Assembly: GCA_016197205.1 (NCBI GenBank)
Contig: JACPWG010000054.1
Location: 22,963 to 86,962 of the forward strand
Origin: Planctomycetota bacterium
Lineage (GTDB): Bacteria > Planctomycetota > MHYJ01 > WSZJ01 > JACPWG01
Direction: 5' to 3'
DNA length: 64,000 nt
Shown: piece by piece, positions 40,964-48,281 of the stretch
Position numbering within the stretch: position 1 is the first letter of the stretch
Layout: every line of letters starts with the position of its first letter
Notes under the pieces: generated by a model
The model's database searches: none
What the model saw: the letters and a program-made list of their open reading frames with translations, nothing else
Told to the model about the DNA's origin: nothing
Translations under genes and position numbers: made by a program

Positions 40964-42090
40964 TGAGAGAGACGCTCGCGATCACCCTGCTCCTCGTGCT
41001 CACGCTGGGTTGGTTCTCGCCCGCGTTCCTGCTCCTGCTGGCCTACGCGCACCGGGACCGGAGCCAGCAGCTCGAGGTCTTCTGCCGGCACCTGGCCTCG
41101 GTCGTCCGCCAGAACCTGCCGATTCCCGGCGGCCTCGCCGCGCTCGAGGCCGATACCAGCGCGGGCTTCGCCCGTCGTTGCCGCCGGCTGCGGCTGGCGC
41201 TCGAATCGGGCGCGAGCCTTTCGAAAGCCCTGCAGCTTTTTCCGCGAGCCTTCGCCCTGCCCTTCGTCCGCGCGATCGAGGCGGCCGAACGGACGGGGAA
41301 CCTGGCGAGCGTGCTCGAGGAATTCGCGGGCTCCGCCCAGCACCGCGCGGAGCTCTTCTCGCGGGTCTACGGCGCCGCCGCGTATCTCGTGCTCCTCGTT
41401 TCCGCCTGGATCCTGCCCGTCTCCTGGATCTACGTGATGCCGTCGTTTGAAAAGGTCTTCTCGGACCTCGGCAAGCCGTTCCCGCCGCTCGTCCAGGCCT
41501 CCCGGCTGTACGAGCGGTACGCCTCGGTCGGCGTGGCCTTCCTCGGCTTCGGCCTCCTTTGTATTCCCGCCGTCGGCCTGGTGCTGGACGGCCCCCTCCT
41601 GCGACGTTTTCTCTGGCTCCGGTGGCCGCTCGACCTGCTGCAGCGCTGCACGCCGCTCGCCTGGTCGATCGCACGGACGACCGCGACGATCCGCTTCGCA
41701 CGGATGCTCGCGCTCCTGCTCCGCGGCGGCACGCCGATGAGGGAGGCGATGGAGCTGGCGACGCGGCTGGAAGCGCAGCGGGTGCTCGACGGCCGCTTCC
41801 GGTACTTCGCCGCCTTGTGGGGGGCGGGCGTTTCGCTCGCCGACGCGGCCCGTCGCGCGGCCCTCCCGCGGTCCCTCGTGTGGATGCTCGACGTGGGGGA
41901 GCGAAACGGAGACCTGCCGGACCTTTTGGATCGTTGCGCCCGGCACCTGGAGGAAGACCTCCGCACGCGCGTGGAGCGCCTTCGCCAGGTCATCCTCCCG
42001 GCGTGCGTGCTTTTTGCCGGCTCGGTCGTCGCGGCGCACGCATTCGTGACCTTTGAAAGCCTCATTGACCTGATCCGAGGCATGGCATGA
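40963..42090 (+). CDS. GspF/PilC-like inner-membrane protein, second copy
   Basis: The product has 375 residues, starting with an extra hydrophobic helix (TLAITLLLVLTLGWFSPAFLLLLAYA). Two T2SF-like domains follow (CRHLASVVRQNLPIPGGLAALEAD; EAAERTGNLASVLEEFAGSA; FARMLALLLRGGTPMREAMELA; GERNGDLPDLLDRCARHL). Two adjacent GspF-type genes are unusual for a type II system. They may form a heteromeric platform, although I cannot show this. It is coupled to the pilin-like gene after it (ATGA). Confidence 0.9.
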   Translation: MRETLAITLLLVLTLGWFSPAFLLLLAYAHRDRSQQLEVFCRHLASVVRQNLPIPGGLAALEADTSAGFARRCRRLRLALESGASLSKALQLFPRAFALPFVRAIEAAERTGNLASVLEEFAGSAQHRAELFSRVYGAAAYLVLLVSAWILPVSWIYVMPSFEKVFSDLGKPFPPLVQASRLYERYASVGVAFLGFGLLCIPAVGLVLDGPLLRRFLWLRWPLDLLQRCTPLAWSIARTTATIRFARMLALLLRGGTPMREAMELATRLEAQRVLDGRFRYFAALWGAGVSLADAARRAALPRSLVWMLDVGERNGDLPDLLDRCARHLEEDLRTRVERLRQVILPACVLFAGSVVAAHAFVTFESLIDLIRGMA

Positions 42091-42503
42091 ACGCGACAAG
42101 CCCGAGGAGTGCGCCGCGCGGGGCCCGGGGCCGGCTTGGGATCACGCTGATGGAGTTGAGCGTGGCGCTCATGATCTTCACGGGCGGGATCCTCGGGTCG
42201 GTCACGCTCTACGACCGTGCGGTCGTCTTGACGCGTCGCGTCAATGACCGGCTTCGGGCCGAGACCTGGATTGCCTCGAAGCTGGACGAGTGCCGGGGCT
42301 GGTCGCGCGCGGAGCTGGCGGCGCCCGCGGCGCCGGACACGGCCGGGGTCGCCGAGCTGCCGGGGGTCGAGCCCGCGCGACGTGTGCGCCCGATCGAGGG
42401 GCGGCCGGGGGTCTGGGAGGTCACGGTCACGGTGCGCTGGCGACCGTCGGAGGGGCGCGAGGAGGAGCTGACCTTGACGACGTGGACGGGGGGGCGCGAA
42501 TGA
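42087..42503 (+). CDS. Pseudopilin-like protein (GspI/H type)
   Basis: The product has 138 residues. The prepilin signature RLG|ITLMELSVALMIF places the cleavage after G18 and Glu at +5, followed by one hydrophobic helix. The size and position (after GspF) fit a minor pseudopilin such as GspI. The ATG overlaps the stop of the previous gene, and its own TGA overlaps the start of the next. Confidence 0.85.
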   Translation: MNATSPRSAPRGARGRLGITLMELSVALMIFTGGILGSVTLYDRAVVLTRRVNDRLRAETWIASKLDECRGWSRAELAAPAAPDTAGVAELPGVEPARRVRPIEGRPGVWEVTVTVRWRPSEGREEELTLTTWTGGRE

Positions 42504-43156
42504 GGGCTCTTGCGCGCGGAGCGTCGAATGGGGCCCTCTCGGGCGGCGAGGCCCTCACCCCGGCCCTCTCCCGCCGTGCGGGAGAGGGGGATCGTCGTCC
42601 GGTGGGCGACGCATCGGCTTCCTCCGGCTTGCGGGGCGGCCGGCACATCGCTCCCGGGTCGCGCGGCTATTCCTTCACCGAGCTCCTGTCGGTGATGGCG
42701 ATCCTCGGCGGGCTGGTCGGCCTGCTCTGGGGGTGCTTCTGGCAGGCCTGGAAGCTGCAGCTCGTCTGTCTCGCGCGGGTGCAGCGCGCGGAGGAGGTCG
42801 CGGACTTCGATCGGCTCCTGCGACGACACGTCCACCGGGCCGGCGCGGCGCGCGTGCAAGCGGCCGCGGCGGGGGAGGGGCCGTGGCTGGTCCTGGCCGG
42901 GCCGGACGGCGAGGTCCGCTTCGGCCGCGTCGAGGACCGGCTCGTCGAAAGACGGGGCAGCGAAGGGGAGGTCCTCGAGACCCTGCGCGTCCGGGACGTG
43001 GCGGACGCCGCCTTCGAAGTCGACGGCGGCGCGCCGGAAGCGGCCGGGCCCTGCCGCGTGACCGTGCGACTTCGGTTCGTGCTGTCGACCGAGCGCACCG
43101 GACCGCGGTCCACGGTGGAGCTCTCGGCCGTCTCGCGTCGGGAGGCCGGCAGATGA
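42500..43156 (+). CDS. Pseudopilin-like protein (GspJ type) with unusual leader
   Basis: The product has 218 residues. The prepilin motif SRG|YSFTELLSVMAIL has Glu at +5, but the leader before it is about 55 residues, far longer than usual. Part of that leader (GEALTPALSRRAGEG) is the in-frame translation of a REP-like repeat, ctcaccccggccctctcccgc. The body, with beta-rich stretches, fits a GspJ-like minor pseudopilin. It is coupled by ATGA on the upstream side; its stop overlaps the next start. Confidence 0.8.
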   Translation: MRALARGASNGALSGGEALTPALSRRAGEGDRRPVGDASASSGLRGGRHIAPGSRGYSFTELLSVMAILGGLVGLLWGCFWQAWKLQLVCLARVQRAEEVADFDRLLRRHVHRAGAARVQAAAAGEGPWLVLAGPDGEVRFGRVEDRLVERRGSEGEVLETLRVRDVADAAFEVDGGAPEAAGPCRVTVRLRFVLSTERTGPRSTVELSAVSRREAGR

Positions 43157-43584
43157 GGGTTTCGAAGCGACGGCGGCCTGGCGGGGCCGGGCGCGAGGGC
43201 ATGGCTCTCCTCGTGGCGCTGCTGGTGAGCGCCTGCCTGGGCGTGCTGGCCGGCGCGCTCGTGGCGTCGGTCGTGCACGGGCTGGCCCGGCAGGACGAGC
43301 GGCTGGCGCGCGATCAGGCGGCGGCGGCGGCCGAGGCCGGAGTGGCCGCGGCGCGTGCACGACTCGCGACCGACCCGAGCTATGCGGGGGAGGGGCCGGT
43401 CGCCTTGGGGCCGGCGAGCTTCGAGGTGCGCGTCACGCCCGCCGGCGAGGACGAGCGCGACGTGGAAGCCCGCGGCGGCATCCTCGAGCCGCGGAGCGCG
43501 CAGTGGGTCGTGACCGCGCGGCTGCGGAAGCTCGCGGGTCCCGGCGGCGCGCGGTGGGCCGTGGTCGAGTGGGACGAACGATGA
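43153..43584 (+). CDS. Pilin-like protein (GspK/PilX type)
   Basis: The product has 143 residues. The N-terminus GREGMALLVALLVSACLGVLAG has the prepilin-like G|MALL arrangement without Glu at +5, as in GspK and PilX proteins. An alpha-helical AAAAEAGVAAARARLAT follows. It is much shorter than GspK (about 300), so it is closer to PilX in size. Its TGA overlaps the ATG of protein B, linking the pilin-like set to the ABC cassette. Confidence 0.75.
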   Translation: MRVSKRRRPGGAGREGMALLVALLVSACLGVLAGALVASVVHGLARQDERLARDQAAAAAEAGVAAARARLATDPSYAGEGPVALGPASFEVRVTPAGEDERDVEARGGILEPRSAQWVVTARLRKLAGPGGARWAVVEWDER

Positions 43585-45632
43585 TGCGCCTGCGATTTGC
43601 CGCGTGCGTGCTCCTGGTCGGACTTTGGCCGGCCTTCGCGTCTCCGGCGCGAGCGCAGGAAGAGGTCAGGGTCGAGGTGGAGGCCGGCCTCGGCGGGTCG
43701 GCTCGGGAGAACCACCTGGTCCCTGTGCGCGTCACCGTCGGCCGGCCGGAAGTCGACAATCGCTCCCGCGGTGCAGTGGACAAGCCGCTGGAAGTCGACG
43801 TGACGGTGGGCGGCGGCGCCGTGCTGCTCCGGCCGCCTCCCGACCGGCTCACCTTCGAGCGCGTGTCCGTCGATCCAGGGGGTCGGAAAGCGGCGGATGG
43901 CGTCGCGGTTCTGGGGCCCTTGGTTTCGTGGTGGACGCCGCGGCGGAACGCGACCCGTTCCGCGGGCTACCGCAGCATTTCGTCGGACGAGGGGTTCTTC
44001 GTCGTGACGCTGGGCGGGACGCCGGGGTGGCTTCAGTTCCTCGAAGGGCACGTGACGTTCAACGGCGCGGCCGACGCGCCTCGGAACGCCGAAGAGGCGG
44101 TGGGCCGGCGCCACGTGCAAGCCGGTCCCGGGGCGTTCGCGCCGGGCGTCACGCTGGATGTGGTGGTCGTGTCGCCGCCGCCGGCCGCGCTTCCGGCGAG
44201 CTATCTCGGGTATCACAGCGCCGAGTTGGTGGTGGTCGGGGATCCGGCCGGCCTTGCCCTCTCCCCGGCGCAGGCGGACGCGCTGCGGCTCTTCGTCGTG
44301 TCGGGCGGCGCGCTGCTTTTCATGGGCGGTCCGGCCGGGGCCGCGGCGGCGAAGAGTCCCTTCGCCGCGCTGCTTCCGGGCCCGGTGCTGGAGCCGGCCG
44401 ATCGACCCTCCCTGGCGCCGTATGCGTCTGCGCTCGGGCTCACGGGGGCGTTTCCCGAAGGAGCGGTCGTCACGCTGCCGCTGGGAGCGGGGCCTGGGGA
44501 GGTCCTGCTGCGGACGTCCGAGGGGGAGGCCTTTGTCTGGCGGCGCCGGTACGGCCTGGGGTATGTCCTTTATACGAGCCTCGAGCTGGGAGCGCCCCCG
44601 CTCGCCGGTTGGGAGCGTGCCTGGGAGGTGTGGGTCCGGCTCCTCTCGCGCTGCCTGCCGCCCCAGACGCACGCGCGCGGATGCACGGGAAAGGCCTTCC
44701 CTGCGGACGCGTCTCCGGCGGAAATCCACCCGCCGGGGCGCGGCTTCGTCGTCGCCTTTCTGCTCGTGTACGTCCTGGTGGTGGGGCCGCTCAACTTCGG
44801 CGTCCTCCGCGCCCTGGACCGGTCGGAATGGCTGTGGCTGTCCACGCCGGCGCTAATCCTGCTTTTTTTTGCGGGGAGCTTCTCCTTCGCCTTCGTGGGC
44901 GCGGACACGCTGACCGTGGTCCGGAAGCTGACCGTCGTGCGGGCGGAGGCCGGCGAGCCTTTGGCGGCGAGCACGACGTTCGTCCGCGTCTTCTCGGCGC
45001 GGGGACAGGCGGTCAGCCTGGCGGTCGAGGACCCGCTGGCGGCGATCCGGCTCTTCGAACCGCCGGACTGGGCCGGCAGCGGGGTGCCGGAGTCGGCGCT
45101 GGGCAAGAGCGTGTCCGGGGTGCACGTGGGCCCGATCTCGCTCGTGCGGTGGGCGGAGCGCGACTTCTACGTGGACGGCGTCGCGGTCGCACCCGACGTG
45201 GAAACCATGCGAAGCGCGGCCGGTGGGGCCGCCGGCGCGGGTGGACGCGGGCCGGGGAAGTACCTGGCGGCGGTCGAGGTCCAGCCCTTTGCCTCGCCGG
45301 AGGTCCGCTGGGAAGGCGGCAGACTGCCGAGACTTTCCGTGTCGCCGGGGGAGGCGTCCTGGAGCCCGGGCCTTGGGCGCGTCGCGCCGGCTTCCTGGCT
45401 CTCGGGCGTCGAGTCGCCGGCGCGGCTGGAGGATCCGGTGCTGGCGGGTTACATCGGCCTCGGCGCCCTGGATGGGGAGTTTCTGCTTGCGGCGTCCGAG
45501 GGGGCGACGGAAGGCGCGCCGCGGATTTCCGTGGAGGCCCGGCGGCCGCGCGTGAGCGAGAAGACGCTCTGGATCGTGCACCTCCCGCGGATCGCCGCGG
45601 CGGCGGCCGCGGCCGGGGACAAACGGAAGTGA
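43581..45632 (+). CDS. Membrane protein with amidotransferase-like domain, paralog B
   Basis: The product has 683 residues. The signal peptide ends near FASPARAQ. It has a beta-rich N-terminal domain, an amidotransferase-like region near 204 (LPASYLGYHSAELVVVGDP...LRLFVVSGGALLFMGG), the strand GLGYVLYTSLELGAPPLAGW, then helices near 389 with LVYVLVVGPLNFGVLRA. It aligns with A and C over this whole layout. It begins by ATGA overlap with the PilX-like gene, so the operon from the GspF genes onwards includes it. An ABC ATPase follows after 27 bp. Confidence 0.74.
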   Translation: MMRLRFAACVLLVGLWPAFASPARAQEEVRVEVEAGLGGSARENHLVPVRVTVGRPEVDNRSRGAVDKPLEVDVTVGGGAVLLRPPPDRLTFERVSVDPGGRKAADGVAVLGPLVSWWTPRRNATRSAGYRSISSDEGFFVVTLGGTPGWLQFLEGHVTFNGAADAPRNAEEAVGRRHVQAGPGAFAPGVTLDVVVVSPPPAALPASYLGYHSAELVVVGDPAGLALSPAQADALRLFVVSGGALLFMGGPAGAAAAKSPFAALLPGPVLEPADRPSLAPYASALGLTGAFPEGAVVTLPLGAGPGEVLLRTSEGEAFVWRRRYGLGYVLYTSLELGAPPLAGWERAWEVWVRLLSRCLPPQTHARGCTGKAFPADASPAEIHPPGRGFVVAFLLVYVLVVGPLNFGVLRALDRSEWLWLSTPALILLFFAGSFSFAFVGADTLTVVRKLTVVRAEAGEPLAASTTFVRVFSARGQAVSLAVEDPLAAIRLFEPPDWAGSGVPESALGKSVSGVHVGPISLVRWAERDFYVDGVAVAPDVETMRSAAGGAAGAGGRGPGKYLAAVEVQPFASPEVRWEGGRLPRLSVSPGEASWSPGLGRVAPASWLSGVESPARLEDPVLAGYIGLGALDGEFLLAASEGATEGAPRISVEARRPRVSEKTLWIVHLPRIAAAAAAAGDKRK

Positions 45633-45659
45633 GTCTGGCGTTCGAAAAAGGGTCGTGGC

Positions 45660-46604
45660 ATGCCGGAAGCGTCGGTCCCCGCGGTCGTGGAGGCCCTCGG
45701 CGTCACGCGCCGCTTCGGGGAGCACCTCGCGCTGCGTGGGGTGTCGCTCGAGGTCCGTCGCGGCGAGATTTTCGGCCTGCTCGGGACGAACGGGGCCGGC
45801 AAGACGACGCTGCTGCGGATCCTGGCGACGATCCTCGAACCGACGGCGGGCTCGGTGCTGGTGAACGGGATGGCGCTCTGGCGCCAACGGGACGAGGTGC
45901 GCCGCCAGATCGGGTATCTGCCGGACCCCTTCGTCCCGTACGACGAGCTGCGGGCGATCGAGTACCTGGAGTACTTCGCCCGGATTTTCCGCGTGCGGCC
46001 CTGGGAGCCGCTGTCGGGGGAACTCCTGAAGCTCGTCGGCCTGGAGGGCATGGGCCGTCGTCTGGTCGGCGCGTTCTCGAAGGGCATGAAGCAACGGCTG
46101 GGCGTGGCGCGGTGCCTGCTCCACGACCCGCGCCTGCTCTTGCTCGACGAGCCGGCGAGCGGACTGGACCCGCGTGGGCGCGTGGAGCTGCTCGAGCTGT
46201 GCCGGGAGCTGCGCGCGATGGGAAAGACCGTGATCGTGACGTCGCACATCCTGCCGGAGCTGGAAGCCGTTTGCGATCGGTTCGCGATCCTGGACGGCGG
46301 CCGCATGATGCGGCAGGGCACCCTCGAGCAGCTTCGCACGGCGCCTCCGGACGGGGCGCGGGTGCTCCTGCGCGTGGAGGGTGGGGAGCTCGAGCTGGAG
46401 GCGCTCCTGCGCGGTCGGCCCGGCGTGGCCGTGGTGTCCGGCGGGGGGGGGGAGTGGGTGCTCCACCTGCGCGGGGGAGCGGAGGCGCGCTCGCGCTTGC
46501 TCGCCGACGTTACGCGTGCGGGAGTCCGCGTGCGGGAATTCCGGGAGCAGCCCCTTGGCCTGGACGATGTTTTTCTCGATGCGACGGGGACGGGGGGGAA
46601 TTGA
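45660..46604 (+). CDS. ABC-2 type transporter ATPase, set B
   Basis: The product has 314 residues. It has Walker A GTNGAGKT (42-49), signature FSKGMKQ, Walker B LLLLDEPASGLDPRG and the switch His in TSHILPELE. It has the same subgroup features as the ATPases at 33739 and 50378. The only candidate partner nearby is the short permease at 47256, which lies beyond a 651-bp repeat-filled gap. Confidence 0.92.
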   Translation: MPEASVPAVVEALGVTRRFGEHLALRGVSLEVRRGEIFGLLGTNGAGKTTLLRILATILEPTAGSVLVNGMALWRQRDEVRRQIGYLPDPFVPYDELRAIEYLEYFARIFRVRPWEPLSGELLKLVGLEGMGRRLVGAFSKGMKQRLGVARCLLHDPRLLLLDEPASGLDPRGRVELLELCRELRAMGKTVIVTSHILPELEAVCDRFAILDGGRMMRQGTLEQLRTAPPDGARVLLRVEGGELELEALLRGRPGVAVVSGGGGEWVLHLRGGAEARSRLLADVTRAGVRVREFREQPLGLDDVFLDATGTGGN

Positions 46605-46629
46605 GAATTGAGAATTGAGAATTGAGAAT
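46601..46629 (+). repeat. Tandem 7-8-bp repeat (ttgagaa)
   Basis: Four near-identical copies of ttgagaa(t) in a row directly after the stop codon of the set B ATPase (stop at 46602-46604). It is a text-like low-complexity tract similar in kind to those at 34735 and 23931. Confidence 0.7.
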
Positions 46630-46655
46630 TGGGTTCGTCCCTGAGTTTGGGATTT

Positions 46656-47026
46656 GGATCCCTACTGCGCAGGCTCTGTAGGTCTCCTCGAGATGTCCGC
46701 GAGGTCGGATTTGCGAAACCAAAAATTTTTCGGGATTTCACAGAGGACGAATCTATGAAATCGCCGTTCAACTGTGACACAACCTCGCAGAAGATTGCTT
46801 TTTCGGCCACAACATTCCCCCAGCAGGCAATCGGTTGCGAGACCGAACCCGAGGGAACTGAAGGACGCGCTGAGACCGCTCCCTCACGGTCGCGGTTCCG
46901 ATCGGCTGCGCCGGTCGATTCGCGAGCGTTTCGTCATGCGGCGCTTTCGGTGGCCCGTCCCTTTGGTTGCGGCCATCGGCTGCCCTGGGAAATCTGTGGC
47001 TCCCTTTCGGTTGCGGGCGCGAGCCC
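46656..47026 (+). repeat. Dispersed repeat (ggatccctactgcgc family), copy 2, interrupted
   Basis: It shares its two ends with 24231-24396 but carries about 200 extra bases between gaaatcgccgtt and gaaatctgtggctccctttcgg. The extra segment contains gctccctcacggtcgcggttccg, also found as the reverse complement near 18477. Confidence 0.6.
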
Positions 47027-47037
47027 GATTTGGACAC

Positions 47038-47173
47038 CTACCGGTGAACTTCTTGAAAGCGTATCCAGATTCGCAGGCGACGAAACCACAAAGACTCGAA
47101 GTCACTAAGACCACAAAGGAGCATTTCGGCCGAGCCAAACTCGCCCCCCTCACTGACGGTCCTTCGTGGTCTT
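47038..47173 (+). repeat. 136-bp dispersed repeat, copy 2
   Basis: Same orientation and length as 2253-2388 with about five mismatches. It is followed by gtgccttggtggcttggtgg, a continuation not found after the first copy. Confidence 0.8.
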
Positions 47174-47255
47174 CGTGCCTTGGTGGCTTGGTGGTTTCGT
47201 CGTCCGTTTGGGTTTCGGGCCTTCGCCCGAGTTGGGCTTTGGGATTTTCGTCGCC

Positions 47256-48281
47256 ATGAGCCTTCGCTCCACCTTCGGACCGACGCTAAAAAAAGAACGC
47301 CTGGGTCGCATCCGCGCCCGGGGGGCCATGGCGTGGTTTATGGCCTACACGCTGCTCCTGGCGGTCGGGTGCGGCACGGTGTACTTTCTGGAAAACCCGC
47401 GCGCCACGCCCGTCCCGGGCGTGGGCTGGAACGCGGGCGGGCCGATGTTCCGGGCCATGGCGCACGTGCAGTTGCTGCTCATCGTGCTGGTCGCGCCGGG
47501 GCTGGCGTGTTCGGTCTTTTCGCAGGAGAAGGAGCGGGGGACGCTGGAGCTGTTGGTGACGGTGCCGGTGGACGCCGGCGACCTCGTGATGGGCAAGCTG
47601 CTGGCCTCCCTTGCGCTGCTCTTGCTGCTCGTGAGCGCGTCCCTCCCCATGGCGGGCATCTGCCTGCTGTTGGGCGGGATCGACCCGGGGACCGTGCTTG
47701 CGACCTATGCGACCATGGCGGTCACCGTGCTCTCGACCGGCATGGTGGGGACCTGGGCCTCGGCTCGCTTCCTCCGGACCGGCGTCGCGGGCATCGCCGC
47801 TTACGGGCTGGTCGCGGGCGCGTTCGCGCTCGGCATCCTTGAGCTCGTATTCCCCCGGTCGTCGGCCTTCCTCTTGGTGCAGGCCGTCGTGATGACGATC
47901 GCGGTTCTCTGGATCGGGTGGGCGGTGGCGCGTCCCGTGGCGAACTACTTCCATCGTGGTTACAGCCAGACGGGCTGCATCGGAGTCGTCCTCCTCTATT
48001 TGGGCGTGGGCGGTCCGCTCCTGCTCGGGCTCGCCGGCGGCGTGCCGCTCCTGCTGGTTGCGCTCAATCCGTTTCTGCTCGTCGAGGCGCTCTGTTCGGG
48101 TGCTGCCTTCCACTCGGTCGGCAGCGGCGACGTCGGGCTGCTGGCGACGGCGGGCGGGATCTGCCATGCGATCCTCGCGGGGCTTTTCTGGTTCTGGACG
48201 CGCGCCGAGCTGCGACCGGTCCTGGCGGGGAGCCCGTCCGAGCGCGCGGATCGGCGGGCGATCGAAGGGGTGAACGTATGA
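47256..48281 (+). CDS. ABC-2 type permease (single-domain)
   Basis: The product has 341 residues with about six to eight hydrophobic helices. The loop SQEKERGTLELLVTVPVDAGDLVMGKL is the ABC-2 motif present in all the permeases of this region, here once. It is thus half the size of those at 51304 and 53163. The ATG at 47256 begins a normal N-terminus; the longer frame reads a repeat. It is probably the partner of the set B ATPase. It overlaps protein C by ATGA. Confidence 0.85.
   Translation: MSLRSTFGPTLKKERLGRIRARGAMAWFMAYTLLLAVGCGTVYFLENPRATPVPGVGWNAGGPMFRAMAHVQLLLIVLVAPGLACSVFSQEKERGTLELLVTVPVDAGDLVMGKLLASLALLLLLVSASLPMAGICLLLGGIDPGTVLATYATMAVTVLSTGMVGTWASARFLRTGVAGIAAYGLVAGAFALGILELVFPRSSAFLLVQAVVMTIAVLWIGWAVARPVANYFHRGYSQTGCIGVVLLYLGVGGPLLLGLAGGVPLLLVALNPFLLVEALCSGAAFHSVGSGDVGLLATAGGICHAILAGLFWFWTRAELRPVLAGSPSERADRRAIEGVNV

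Larger units (their letters stand above)
46605..47255. other. 651-bp repeat-filled gap
   Basis: At 46601-46629 there are four tandem ttgagaa units. The ggatccctactgcgc repeat starts at 46656 and is interrupted by about 200 bp before it resumes near 46985. Then comes the second 136-bp repeat copy (47038-47173). No gene is supported. Confidence 0.7.
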
